This document shows positions 7,741 through 15,725 of a DNA stretch of 64,000 nt, in pieces (position 1 is the first letter of the stretch; each line of letters starts with the position of its first letter). The notes beneath the pieces were generated by a model. The model saw nothing but the letters and a program-made list of their open reading frames with translations, did no database searches and was not told the DNA's origin. The translations under genes were made by a program, and so were the position numbers. Source of the stretch: Streptomyces fructofermentans. GTDB taxonomy: Bacteria; Actinomycetota; Actinomycetes; Streptomycetales; Streptomycetaceae. The stretch covers positions 40,087-104,086 of the forward strand of contig NZ_BMWD01000019.1 of the NCBI RefSeq assembly GCF_014651055.1, written 5' to 3'.

Positions 7741-9243
7741 TCAGCCGCTCAGGTGAGGGCTGTAGAGCGCGGACAGGAAGCGGGTCACGACGACCTCGCG
7801 GGTCTCCGGGGGCAGGGCGTCCAGGAGACGGTTGACCGGTGCCATGCGCGCCGCGTCCTCTCCCGACAGGTCGACGCCCGCGGCGGGCAGCAGCGCCGCG
7901 AAGGAGGCGTTGTCGAGTTCCGTCAGGTCCACCTGACCGAGCAGGTCCACGATGTCCGCGGGAGGGGTCGGGGGCCCGAGCGGGCGGACCGCCTCGACGC
8001 ATTCGCGCAGGGTGGCGAGCAGTTCGCCGACCCCCTGCTCGCTGACGCCCGTCAGGGTCAGGTGCAGGTTGGCGGGGAGGCCGTCGAGGCTGAGTTGCGG
8101 CTGGAGGAAGAAGCCGCGGGCGCGGGTCTCGTCGGCGAGGGCGAACAGGTCGAGCGGGCTCTCGTCGTCCGGGTCCGCGCCGATCGCGACGAGGGTGGCC
8201 TCGGGGGTGCCGAGGACGGTGAGGCCGTCGATGGCCTCCACTCCGGCGATCAGGCTGCGGGTGGCGGACAGGGCGGCGCGGCCGAGTTCGCGGTAGCCGT
8301 CGGCGCCCAGCGCCTGGAACGTCGCCCACGCCCCGGCGAGGGGTCCGGCCCCCTTGCTGCTCTGGATGGTCGAGTTGACGACCGTGTAGCCGGGCCAGGC
8401 CGCGCAGGCGTAGTAGGCGTTGAGGCGCATGGCCTCGTCCCGGAACAGCAGGACCGAGGCGCCCTTGGGCGCGTAGCCGAACTTGTGCAGGTCACAGGAG
8501 AGCGAGGTGACTCCGGGGACCGAGAGGTCGAAGGCGGGGATCTCGGCCCCGGCGTCGGCGAGCCAGGGCAGGAGCCAGCCGCCGACGCAGGCGTCGACGT
8601 GGCAGGGGATGCCCCGGGCGGCGGCGTCGGCCGCGATCTCGGCGACGGGGTCGATCACGCCGTGGGCGTAGGAGGGCGCCGAGGCGACGACGAGGACGGT
8701 GTTCTCGTTGCAGAGAGCGGCTGTGGCGGCGGGGTCGGCCCGGTAGGTCGCCGGGTCGACGGGGGCGCTGCGCACCATGACCCGCAGATAGCTGCCCGCC
8801 TTGTGGAAGGCGGCGTGGGCGGTGACGGGGACGACGATCTCGGGGGCGGTGACGTCCGGGCGGGCGTCCCGGGCGGCCTTCACCGCGAGGATGATCGACT
8901 CGGTTCCCCCGCTGGTGAAGATGCCCGGGGTGGCGTCGCCGCCGCCGAGACGGGCCGCGGTGGCTCCGACGACCTGGCGCTCCAGTTCGACGATGCTGGG
9001 GAAGACGGTCGGGTCGAGCCCGTTGACCTCCATCATGGCCACGTACGCCTGTTCGGCGGCGTCGCGTATCTCGGGACGGCCGCTGTCATAGACGTAGGCG
9101 GCGGTGCGCCCTCCCCGGGTGGGCAGGTCGGCGGCGGTGAGGACGGCGAGTTCGGCGAGGAGGTCCGCGCCGGTGCGGCCGGTTTCGGGGAGCCCGGGGT
9201 GGCCGGTGAGCGGGGAGGCGGGGGCCTGCTGAGGGGTCGTCAT
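7741..9243 (-). CDS. PLP-dependent decarboxylase, sphingosine-phosphate-lyase-like
   Basis: A 500-aa fold-type I PLP enzyme. TSGGTES (110-116) binds the cofactor phosphate, HVDACVGG (215-222) holds the aspartate that contacts the pyridine nitrogen, and CDLHKFGYAPKG (250-261) supplies the Schiff-base lysine K254. The Asp-x-His-Lys-[YF]-Gly-[YF]-Ala-Pro-Lys-Gly form is typical of sphingosine-1-phosphate lyases and related group II decarboxylases, rather than glutamate decarboxylases. The substrate is unknown: a long-chain amino alcohol phosphate or an amino acid are both possible. Its ATG overlaps the stop of the transporter gene (ATGA), so it is the last gene of a translationally coupled three-gene operon. 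Confidence 0.85.
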   Translation of the reverse strand: MTTPQQAPASPLTGHPGLPETGRTGADLLAELAVLTAADLPTRGGRTAAYVYDSGRPEIRDAAEQAYVAMMEVNGLDPTVFPSIVELERQVVGATAARLGGGDATPGIFTSGGTESIILAVKAARDARPDVTAPEIVVPVTAHAAFHKAGSYLRVMVRSAPVDPATYRADPAATAALCNENTVLVVASAPSYAHGVIDPVAEIAADAAARGIPCHVDACVGGWLLPWLADAGAEIPAFDLSVPGVTSLSCDLHKFGYAPKGASVLLFRDEAMRLNAYYACAAWPGYTVVNSTIQSSKGAGPLAGAWATFQALGADGYRELGRAALSATRSLIAGVEAIDGLTVLGTPEATLVAIGADPDDESPLDLFALADETRARGFFLQPQLSLDGLPANLHLTLTGVSEQGVGELLATLRECVEAVRPLGPPTPPADIVDLLGQVDLTELDNASFAALLPAAGVDLSGEDAARMAPVNRLLDALPPETREVVVTRFLSALYSPHLSG

Positions 9244-10607
9244 CGGTTGGGATCCGTTTCTTGCGGGGCGCGGCGGCGGCCGTAGGCGCGCAGGGCCGGC
9301 AGGGAGAGCAGCATGAGCAGGGCGGGGACCAGGCTGAAGCCCAGCAGGATGCCGGTCCGCGCGGTGGCGGTCTGGGCGACCGGGTGGTCGAGGGTCGAGG
9401 AGGCGAAGCCGGTGGCGGCCAGCGCGATGGCGTAGGCACCGGGACCGGCGGCGAGTCCCGCGGTCTCACCCGCCGTCCAGAGTCCTGTGAACGCCCCGGA
9501 CTGGACCTGTCCGGTCCTGGCCGCGTCGGCGTGCACGGTGTCGGGCAGCAGGGCCAGCGGCAGGACCTGGAGTGCGGCGTAGCAGACGCCGAGTAGGCCG
9601 CAGAGCGCCAGTGTGGCGGCGACCGCCACGGTTTCGCCGTCTGCTCCCGCCGCGGGGAGCAGGGCTGTCGCTCCGAGTGCGTATCCGCAGGTCGCGACCT
9701 TGAGGCAGCGCAGCCGCCCCCAGCGTCCGGCGGCCTTGGCCCACAGCGGTACCGCGACGGCGCTCGGTGCGACGAGGCAGACGAACAGCACCGAGGTCAG
9801 GCCGTAGCTGCCGAGTCGGTAGGTGGCGACGTAGGGCGCGGCGGCCAGCATGATCGCCACGGCGGCCGCCTGCAGGACGAACGAGGCGAGCAGGGCGAAG
9901 AACGCGCGGTTGCCGCGTGCGGTGCGGAAGGCCGCGACCAGGCCGAGGGGTTCGGGTCCGGGGCGTGAGCGGACCCAGCGGGTGCCGAGGGCGGGCACGA
10001 GCATGACGGCCGCGATGACGAGGCCGGCGGTCAGACCCATCACCCCGTAACCGGTCCGGCCGCCCCCGGCGGCGTCGACCACGAGGGGCGCCGCGCCGCC
10101 GGCTGCCAGGATGCCCAGGGTCAGGAAGACGATCCGCCACACGGTGATCCGGGTGCGGACGGACGGATCGGCCGACATCTCGGTGGGCAGGGCCACGTAC
10201 GGCACCTGGAACAGCGCGAAGGCGCTCGCGGCCAGGACGAAGGTGACGGACACCCAGACCGCCGCGCCGGTCCCGGTCATCGGTGAGAGGAACATGGCGG
10301 CGAACGCGGCGGGCAGCGCGAGCCCTCCGGCGACCAGCAGGCGGGTCCGCCGGCCGGTGCGGACGGCCTCACGGTCGCTGGCGGCGCCGACCATCGGGTT
10401 GAAGAAGGCGTCCCATGCCTTGGGCAGTGCGACCACGAGTCCGGCCACGCCGGCGGGGACGCCGAGCGCGTCGGTCATGAAGTAGAGGAGCAGAAGGCCG
10501 GGGACGGTGGCGAACAGGCCCGTGCCGACCGAGCCGAGTCCGTAGACGAAGAGGCGTCGGCGGGTGAGTTCGTCGACAGCGGCGGAGGGTGGCGCCGCGG
10601 TCGTCAC
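9240..10607 (-). CDS. MFS transporter, GPH (MelB-like) type
   Basis: A 455-aa protein with about 12 hydrophobic segments. The first segments carry features of the glycoside-pentoside-hexuronide:cation symporter group: LLLYFMTDALGVPAGVAGLV, then KAWDAFFNPMVGAASDR, with the Asp-rich loop after helix 2. This superfamily includes MelB and, in animals, the lysolipid carrier MFSD2A. The GTG start (10607) overlaps the TetR stop codon as GTGA, and its own stop overlaps the downstream decarboxylase start as ATGA. It is therefore likely to import or export the substrate or product of the S1P-lyase-like enzyme. Confidence 0.85.
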   Translation of the reverse strand: MTTAAPPSAAVDELTRRRLFVYGLGSVGTGLFATVPGLLLLYFMTDALGVPAGVAGLVVALPKAWDAFFNPMVGAASDREAVRTGRRTRLLVAGGLALPAAFAAMFLSPMTGTGAAVWVSVTFVLAASAFALFQVPYVALPTEMSADPSVRTRITVWRIVFLTLGILAAGGAAPLVVDAAGGGRTGYGVMGLTAGLVIAAVMLVPALGTRWVRSRPGPEPLGLVAAFRTARGNRAFFALLASFVLQAAAVAIMLAAAPYVATYRLGSYGLTSVLFVCLVAPSAVAVPLWAKAAGRWGRLRCLKVATCGYALGATALLPAAGADGETVAVAATLALCGLLGVCYAALQVLPLALLPDTVHADAARTGQVQSGAFTGLWTAGETAGLAAGPGAYAIALAATGFASSTLDHPVAQTATARTGILLGFSLVPALLMLLSLPALRAYGRRRAPQETDPNR

Positions 10608-11263
10608 GCGTGCTCCGCGTCGCGTGGTCCGCGGGCACCGAGTCCGAGGTCGCGCAGGACGAGACCGCGCAGGTGGGCGCGGAAGCGGGGGACCTCGGTC
10701 CGGATGCCCGAGCGGCAGAAGCCGTGCGTGGTCCACAGGACCGTCCAGACGGTCATCTCGACGTCGTCGGGTGTCGCGGCCGCCGCCGGGAGCGCGGCCA
10801 GGGCCTCGTCCACGGTGTCGCGGACCGACTCGATCAGCGGACGCGCGTACGAGGCCTCCAGGTCCGCGAACTCGGCGGCGTCCGCCAGCCAGCGGCGCAT
10901 CCACAGGGCGGGGATGTGCGGCTGGGCGAGGCAGAAGTCGAGGTACTCGTCGACCAGGCCGGTCACGGCGGCGACCGGGTCGGTGGGCGCGAGTTCCCTG
11001 AAGGCGGCCAACGCGGCCGTGAGCGCCTGCTGTTCGGCGAGGTGGGCGCGGCGCATGACCTCTCGGTAGAGGTCTGGTTTGCCGCCGACGTGATAGGCGA
11101 CGGTGGCCATGTTCAGGCCTGCCTCGGCCGCGATCCGACGGGTGCTCGTGCCGTCGTATCCGTGGTCGGCGAAGAGTGCGGTGGCAGCGGCGACGATGCG
11201 TTCGCGACTGGCGTCGGCGGACGACGGGACGGGGTCCGGCGAGGCCGGCGGCGACTCGGGCAT
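10604..11263 (-). CDS. TetR-family repressor of the transporter/lyase operon
   Basis: A 219-aa TetR protein. The N-terminal helix-turn-helix runs from ERIVAAATALFADHGYDGTS to GLNMATVAYHVGGKPDLYREV, followed by an all-helical ligand domain. The frame opens at 11314 inside the operator, so I place the start at ATG 11263 (MPESPP): a -10 box TAGTGT ends 7 nt before it, so the message is probably leaderless. First gene of the operon; the stop overlaps the transporter start. The 28-bp palindrome over the -35 box is its predicted binding site, giving autoregulation. Confidence 0.9.
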   Translation of the reverse strand: MPESPPASPDPVPSSADASRERIVAAATALFADHGYDGTSTRRIAAEAGLNMATVAYHVGGKPDLYREVMRRAHLAEQQALTAALAAFRELAPTDPVAAVTGLVDEYLDFCLAQPHIPALWMRRWLADAAEFADLEASYARPLIESVRDTVDEALAALPAAAATPDDVEMTVWTVLWTTHGFCRSGIRTEVPRFRAHLRGLVLRDLGLGARGPRDAEHA

Positions 11264-11315
11264 GGCGCGGACACTACGCGTTCGATCCGTGTCCATCAAT
11301 CGATTGATGGACACG
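11264..11315 (-). promoter_or_regulatory. Promoter with 28-bp perfect palindromic operator
   Basis: A perfect palindrome spans 11288-11315 (half site CGTGTCCATCAATC). Read on the minus strand, TTGATG (11299-11294) inside it is a -35 box, followed by a 17-nt spacer and TAGTGT (11276-11271) as -10. The TetR ATG is 7 nt further on. A bound repressor would cover the -35 element. The perfect symmetry and the location both argue for the operator of the adjacent TetR. Confidence 0.8.
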
Positions 11316-11404
11316 ATTTCCGCGCTCCTCCCCCGAAGCCCGGGCGAGGGGCGCCGCCCTCCGCCCGCCGCGCGGCTCCCGCAGCGGGAAAAGGAGAGTT
11401 GAAC

Positions 11405-11440
11405 ATGTTCAGAAATGATGCCAGCATGGCGGGACCGTGA
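11405..11440 (+). CDS. Possible 11-codon leader peptide
   Basis: AAAGGAGAG at about 11394-11402 is a strong ribosome site in front of ATG 11405, which opens an 11-codon frame (MFRNDASMAGP) ending at TGA 11440. The lipoprotein gene starts 58 nt later. A real translated leader or an accidental site are both possible. There is no run of a single amino acid to suggest classical attenuation. Confidence 0.3.
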   Translation: MFRNDASMAGP

Positions 11441-11498
11441 TCGGCCGGCGCTGGATCACAGCCACCTTGACGCCGCGTCTCCCGGAAGGGTCAGGGCC

Positions 11499-12029
11499 GT
11501 GCCGATCAACTCACCCGGAACCAAAAGGGGTTGGCTCGCGACACCCGCAGCCTGCGTCCTCCTCGCCGCACTCGCGGGATGCACGCCCCACATGTACGAC
11601 GAGGTGCCCGCCGTCCAGGACGCGAAGCGGAGCGAGGTGTCGGGGACGTGGATCGGCGCGGAGCGCACGAACGTCGTCCTGCGGCCCGACGGGAAGGCCG
11701 ACATCCGCCTCCTGGACGGGCAGGAGTGGGACTTCGACGAGAGATGGCGCCTGTCGGGCACGGGAACCTGGCAGCTCACCGACGAGCCGGCGGGCTGGAA
11801 CGACGGCCGGCACGTCCGGCTGACACTCACCTCACGCACCTCGGTCGCACATCGCGTCCCGGACCCGGACGAGCCGGTCGCCCCTATGACCGAAGAGCCC
11901 GAGACACCGACGACCTACACGTGGACGTTCGAGTTGCGGCGCGACCGGACGAAGGCGCTCGGGCTCTACTTCTTCTTCGGCGACCCGGACTCGCGCAGCA
12001 CCTACGCACTGGAGCGCGAGGCGCCATAG
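11499..12029 (+). CDS. Predicted lipoprotein of unknown function
   Basis: A 176-aa protein with a lipoprotein signal peptide: a basic N-terminus (NSPGTKRGW), a hydrophobic stretch (ACVLLAAL) and the lipobox LAGC, so it is expected on the outer face of the membrane. The mature part is beta-rich (SGTWIGAERTNVVLRPDGKA, then a Trp-rich WDFDERWRLSGTGTW) and resembles lipocalin-like small-barrel lipoproteins of streptomycetes. The GTG start at 11499 is chosen because the signal peptide begins there and GGAAGGG (11483-11489) precedes it; the frame itself reaches back to 11415. Convergent with the enoyl-CoA hydratase gene, only 3 nt apart. Confidence 0.78.
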   Translation: MPINSPGTKRGWLATPAACVLLAALAGCTPHMYDEVPAVQDAKRSEVSGTWIGAERTNVVLRPDGKADIRLLDGQEWDFDERWRLSGTGTWQLTDEPAGWNDGRHVRLTLTSRTSVAHRVPDPDEPVAPMTEEPETPTTYTWTFELRRDRTKALGLYFFFGDPDSRSTYALEREAP

Positions 12030-12032
12030 GCG

Positions 12033-12911
12033 TCAGTCGCGCCAGGGCAGGTACCCCGGCAGGTCCTTCGGCACCCGTCCCGGGAACCGCGGCTCGCGGC
12101 GCTCGAAGAACGACCGCACGCCTTCCACCGCGTCCGCGCCGCGCACGGTGTCGTACACGAGACGCGAATCCAGGCGGTGCATCTGCTCCGGCGAGTCCGC
12201 CCACGCCATCCGGTGGACCATCTGCCGGATCACCGCGACCGACACCGGCGCCGTGCGCGAGGCCAGTTCGGCGGCGAGCGCGTACGCCGCGTCCAGTACG
12301 GCGTCCGGTTCGTGCAGGCTCGCCACCAACCCGGTCCGCAGCGCCTCGTCGGCCGCGAAGATCCGGCCCGACACCAGCCAGTCCATGGCCGTGCCGAGGC
12401 CCACCAGGCGCGGCAGGAACCAGGCGGAGGCGCCCTCGGGCACGATGCCCCGACGGCTGAAGGGGAAGCCGAACCGGCTGTCGGTCGCCGCGAGCCGGTA
12501 GTCGGCGGGCAGCAGCATCGTGGAGCCCACACCGACCGCCGCGCCCCGCACCGCCGCGATGACCGGCTTGTTCATCCCGTACAGGACGCGCGTGACGACA
12601 CCCGCGGGTTCCTGGTAGGTGCCCGCCTCGACCCGCGCCGCCGTCTCCTCGTCGGCCGGCGCTGAGAAGCCCCGGCCCTTTCCCGCGCCGGCCGAGAGGT
12701 CGGCGCCGACGCAGAAGTCCTTGCCCGCCCCCGTCAGGACGACGACACGTATCCCCTCGTCCTCGTCGGCGGCGCGCAGGGCGGCGGCGATCTCGTCGGC
12801 CATGGTCACGGTGTAGCCGTTTCGGGCCTCGGGCCGGTTCAGCGTCACCGTGGCGGTGCTCCCGGCGACGGCGTAGGCGATCTGCTCGTACGTGGTGGGC
12901 TGTTCGGGCAT
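12033..12911 (-). CDS. Enoyl-CoA hydratase/isomerase family protein
   Basis: A 292-aa crotonase-fold enzyme. Two oxyanion-hole segments are visible: GKDFCVGADLSAG, and the helix after AAVRGAAVGVGSTMLLPADYRLA. RRGIVPEGASAWFLPRLVG supplies the region holding the catalytic acid. A glutamate at the position used by hydratases is present in VPEG. The length is typical. The physiological CoA ester is not evident. Start ATG 12911 with GGGAG upstream; the open frame continues to 13328 but loses coding character. No partner beta-oxidation genes are nearby. Confidence 0.88.
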   Translation of the reverse strand: MPEQPTTYEQIAYAVAGSTATVTLNRPEARNGYTVTMADEIAAALRAADEDEGIRVVVLTGAGKDFCVGADLSAGAGKGRGFSAPADEETAARVEAGTYQEPAGVVTRVLYGMNKPVIAAVRGAAVGVGSTMLLPADYRLAATDSRFGFPFSRRGIVPEGASAWFLPRLVGLGTAMDWLVSGRIFAADEALRTGLVASLHEPDAVLDAAYALAAELASRTAPVSVAVIRQMVHRMAWADSPEQMHRLDSRLVYDTVRGADAVEGVRSFFERREPRFPGRVPKDLPGYLPWRD

Positions 12912-13261
12912 GGCGTACGGCTCCCGGTTGTGGTCGCACCACGCCGTCGACGCGCGGTGCGGTGATGGCTGATTCGTCGCGTCCGAATCCGCGCGGCACT
13001 TGGCGTCTGCGTGCTCAGCGACCGCGGGGACCGGATCCGTGCGAGAGGTCGGGCCGTTCGGGGTGGTGCACGGCGACGATCGCGTACGGCACCGAAGCCG
13101 ATTGAACGACCGATAAGCTACCGGACGCGGTGAGCCCCGCACCAGCGTCAGGCGGCCGTCGAGCAGGCCGCGTTCGGCCACCCCCACGGCGGGTACGGCG
13201 CTCCGCTCGTACCCTGACGCCACCGCCTTCACTGTCAGTGGCCACTGGCAGGATGTGCCGT
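12912..13261. other. 350-bp divergent intergenic region
   Basis: It separates the minus-strand hydratase gene from the plus-strand DUF6461-like gene and must hold both promoters. I see no convincing paired -35/-10 boxes, inverted repeat or small gene in it. Confidence 0.5.
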
Positions 13262-13909
13262 ATGACAACAGCCACCGCGACCGACTACGGCTGGATACGT
13301 TCGCCGTCCTCGCCGTTCCGCTACGCACTGGAATGCGGCTACTCCCTGACGCTCGTCCGGGACACGACCCCTGACGAGTTGTTCCGGGTCGCGGAAGCCG
13401 AGCAGACGGGCTCCTGCCGGGGCCTGGCCGAACTCGTCGAGCGGTCCCAGGAGTTCCTGTACGAGTGCGCCGACTGGCCCGAGTCGTTCATCGCGGGAGC
13501 GTTCGTGGTGCGGGGCCGGGAGGCGGACTGGACCCTCGCGCTGGAGTTCGGCGGCGATCTCGGGACACGGCCCGAACTTCTCGAGGCACTCTCGGCCGGC
13601 ACGCGTGCCGTCTCGCACTCGAGCAACGGCGGAAAGCCCATGCACTTCTTCAACTGGTACGAGGACGGCAGTCTGCGCACCACCTTCGAGTCCGCAGCGT
13701 TCAGGACGGGCAGCACGCCCGACGAACTGAACGCCCTGCTGCGCGAGGTCGGCCTCAATCCCGACGGCGACCCCGATCCCCTGCTTGACCGCAAGGCGGC
13801 TGTCTTCGCGCTGACCGAGCGCCTCACGGGCGTACGGGTCACCGAAGCCCTGCTGACCGGGGCCGAGTTCCGGACGGCCGAGGTTCCGGAGGCACCGGTC
13901 CCGGAATGA
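13262..13909 (+). CDS. DUF6461-like hypothetical protein
   Basis: A 215-aa soluble protein. The opening (TDYGWIRSPSSPFRYALECG then YSLTLVRDTTPDELFRVAEA) resembles DUF6461, a streptomycete family of unknown function. Around residues 90-105, ADWTLALEFGGDLG is followed by HFFNWYEDGSLRTTFE, a strand-rich core. Similar proteins often occur in many paralogous copies per genome. ATG 13262 and ATG 13253 are both possible starts. It ends 63 nt before the convergent hypothetical gene. Confidence 0.65.
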   Translation: MTTATATDYGWIRSPSSPFRYALECGYSLTLVRDTTPDELFRVAEAEQTGSCRGLAELVERSQEFLYECADWPESFIAGAFVVRGREADWTLALEFGGDLGTRPELLEALSAGTRAVSHSSNGGKPMHFFNWYEDGSLRTTFESAAFRTGSTPDELNALLREVGLNPDGDPDPLLDRKAAVFALTERLTGVRVTEALLTGAEFRTAEVPEAPVPE

Positions 13910-13972
13910 CGGCTCGACCGGGCTCCCCGCCGCCGGCACCCGCGCTCGGATCACGCCGTACTGCCCCGCGGG

Positions 13973-14425
13973 TCAGCGGAGCGCACTGTGCGCCGCGTCG
14001 AGGAAGGCGACCTTCGGGGCCCGGAGCCTGTCCCAGACCGTGTCGTCGACGGGCTCCTGCCACATGACGTCGTTCAACGCCTCCACGTAGGTCCGGGCAC
14101 GTTCGTGGAGCTGCGGACCGAACAGCATGTGGACCATGCGCTCGTGTATCCACAGGTCGTCCATGACGTCCTTCGCGACGGCCTTCCACGCCGCGGTCGC
14201 GGCACGGTCCTCAGCCGTCCGCTCGGCCCGCTGGGCCGTTTCGACGAACGTGCGGAGCAGCGTCAACTGCTCCGCACGGCGGGCTTCGGCCAGCTCCCCC
14301 GCCTGCCTTCTGTCCTCGCTGCGAAGAACCTGGCGCTGGGTGGTGAGCTGGGCCAGGTAGGACAGACCTCCGCCCAGCCCGACTCCGATCAGCGACGCCA
14401 CCGACGCCCACATCTGTACCTGCAT
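13973..14425 (-). CDS. Hypothetical membrane-anchored coiled-coil protein
   Basis: A 150-aa protein. Residues of about 4-22 (MWASVASLIGVGLGGGLSYLAQ) form one membrane segment. The next 60 residues are rich in Glu, Arg, Ala and Gln (RSEDRRQAGELAEARRAEQ) and look like a long helix or coiled coil. The end is more globular. I do not recognise a family with certainty. Start taken at ATG 14425; ATG 14413 is an alternative. The atypical tRNA-like gene and its terminator lie immediately upstream on the same strand. Confidence 0.62.
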   Translation of the reverse strand: MQVQMWASVASLIGVGLGGGLSYLAQLTTQRQVLRSEDRRQAGELAEARRAEQLTLLRTFVETAQRAERTAEDRAATAAWKAVAKDVMDDLWIHERMVHMLFGPQLHERARTYVEALNDVMWQEPVDDTVWDRLRAPKVAFLDAAHSALR

Positions 14426-14571
14426 GCCACGGTCGTACCCGGCTGGGGCACCGGCACTCGAAGGGTTGGCGAGGCACCTCCGGCGGGCGCGCACTCCGCA
14501 GGTCCCGTGCGGGCGTGCGACGTGGCGGGGCAAAGCGCGAAGGGTTGGCGCGGGCTCGGCCGGACATACGA

Positions 14572-14604
14572 GAATGCCCGCCCCGTCGAGCGGGGCGGGC
14601 ATTC
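14572..14604 (-). terminator. Perfect 14-bp terminator of tRNA-like copy A
   Basis: Bases 14572-14585 pair without mismatch with 14591-14604 over a 5-nt loop. On the minus strand the hairpin starts 8 nt after the discriminator base of the tRNA-like gene, the expected place for its terminator. Confidence 0.8.
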
Positions 14605-14612
14605 CTTCGTTG

Positions 14613-14682
14613 AGCGCCGGGCAGGCCTTGCACCTGCATCTCCCCGCAGGAAGCGGGGCGTCTTTCCTTGGACCACCAACGC
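14613..14682 (-). tRNA. Atypical tRNA-Gly(UCC)-like gene, copy A
   Basis: The 70-nt minus-strand sequence folds into a full cloverleaf. Acceptor stem GCGTTGG/CCGGCGC (two G-U pairs); U8; D arm with a 3-bp stem and loop carrying A14, A15, G18, G19 and A21; anticodon arm CCCCG-CTTCCTG-CGGGG with U33 and anticodon UCC; 4-nt variable loop ending in U48 (pairs A15); T arm GCAGG-TGCAAGG-CCTGC; discriminator U73. The bacterial glycine identity set (G1-C72, C2-G71, U73, C35, C36) is complete. Odd points: G55 instead of the usual U, U37 instead of a purine, no encoded CCA. It has its own promoter and terminator. It may be missed or scored low by standard tRNA searches. Confidence 0.62.
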
Positions 14683-14719
14683 GTGGCCGCCCTGCATCAC
14701 TGCGAGCGGCTCAAGATCC

Positions 14720-14748
14720 AGCATACCGTATGCCCGGCCGGGTGCCAG
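14720..14748 (-). promoter_or_regulatory. Promoter of tRNA-like copy A
   Basis: On the minus strand CTGGCA (14748-14743) and TATGCT (14725-14720) are separated by 17 nt, giving a vegetative-type promoter. Transcription would start near 14713, about 30 nt before the mature 5' end. CGGTATGCT is also conserved upstream of copy B. Confidence 0.5.
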
Positions 14749-14793
14749 TCATCTGCGATCCGGCAGGTCCGAACGGGTGAAGGTGACGCCCCC

Positions 14794-15639
14794 TCACCGG
14801 TCCGGCAGGACTGCCCGACCAGGGTCGGGACCGTCCGCCGCTCCCCCGCCTCCTCGTCCAGCGGCGCGCGCGGCTTCCTCCCAGGCGAGAGGGCTGCTCC
14901 GGTGGTTCCGGTGGCCGGCTGCGACCACGGAACGCAGTGCGGCGAGATGCCGGGTGTCCGGCGCAAGGTCCAGTCGAGCGAGAAGGGCCGACGCCCTTGC
15001 CGGCTCCAGGCTCCCGTACACGTCGTGATAGCCCGCCAGCAGCCCTTCGAACAGGGGTTCATGCAGTGCGGGAAGCCGCGCGGCGGCCTCGTACGCCTTT
15101 TGCTTCACGGGCCAGGGCACCGGGCCCGAGCAGGAGAGGACCCGGGACGCGCGGCGCAGGGGGCCGTCGGATCCGTCCGCCGCGACGCGGTCGATGTCGT
15201 TCCCCAGCACCTCGGCGAACGCCGTGGCGGCGGTGTCGGGGTCCTCGAACCAGTCGGCCCAGAGCGAGTAGGTGAGCGCCTCGGCGTCCCGGTCCGCCTC
15301 CAGCCGCCGGCGGTAGCCGCCCCACAGGACGTCGGCGGGCAGCGGCCCCCGAGGCCCGCGGTCCGCGAACCGTATCTCGCACGCCACCCAGTAGTCGTCG
15401 AGCAGGTCCAGCAGCCCGAAGGCCAGCCGCAACTGCGCGACCCGATCCGGCTCGGCGCCGGCGTCGGTGCGGCTGTCGCTGTCGGCGTCCGCGAAGACCT
15501 GACCGGCCCAGGAGTGCGCGACCTCGTTGGCGGTGAGCGGACGGCCCTCCTCGGTGTCGAACCAACCGTCACCGGTCCCGGACTCGACGACACCACACTC
15601 GGCAAGCCAGCGGCGTGCCTCCTCCTGTTCCCGCGTCAC
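14794..15639 (-). CDS. Hypothetical protein (281 aa)
   Basis: A 281-aa acidic, mostly helical soluble protein. I do not recognise its family. It begins with TREQEEARRWLAECGVVES and contains a Trp/Tyr-rich stretch (DLLDDYWVACEIRFADR). It has no signal peptide or membrane segment. The GTG start at 15639 is taken from where the protein becomes well ordered; the same frame continues far upstream as shadow of the CU044_5270-type gene. It lies 86 nt behind that gene on the same strand, so it might be read through from the sigma-factor operon. Confidence 0.6.
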   Translation of the reverse strand: MTREQEEARRWLAECGVVESGTGDGWFDTEEGRPLTANEVAHSWAGQVFADADSDSRTDAGAEPDRVAQLRLAFGLLDLLDDYWVACEIRFADRGPRGPLPADVLWGGYRRRLEADRDAEALTYSLWADWFEDPDTAATAFAEVLGNDIDRVAADGSDGPLRRASRVLSCSGPVPWPVKQKAYEAAARLPALHEPLFEGLLAGYHDVYGSLEPARASALLARLDLAPDTRHLAALRSVVAAGHRNHRSSPLAWEEAARAAGRGGGGAADGPDPGRAVLPDR

Positions 15640-15725
15640 GGCGGAATGGTGGCACACCGCCGCTTGCGCCGGAACGCCGTGCGGGAACCGCCGGTGGCGG
15701 ACCCGGGGTTCCCGTCGGCGACTGC

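Noticed and set aside
7732..9285. 517-codon plus-strand frame
   Set aside because: Antisense shadow of the PLP enzyme, which has clear cofactor motifs.
14613..14682. Cobalamin-type or other riboswitch
   Set aside because: GGTGCAAG resembles part of the B12 riboswitch, but no downstream gene fits, the order of elements is wrong, and the whole 70-mer folds as a tRNA cloverleaf followed by a terminator.
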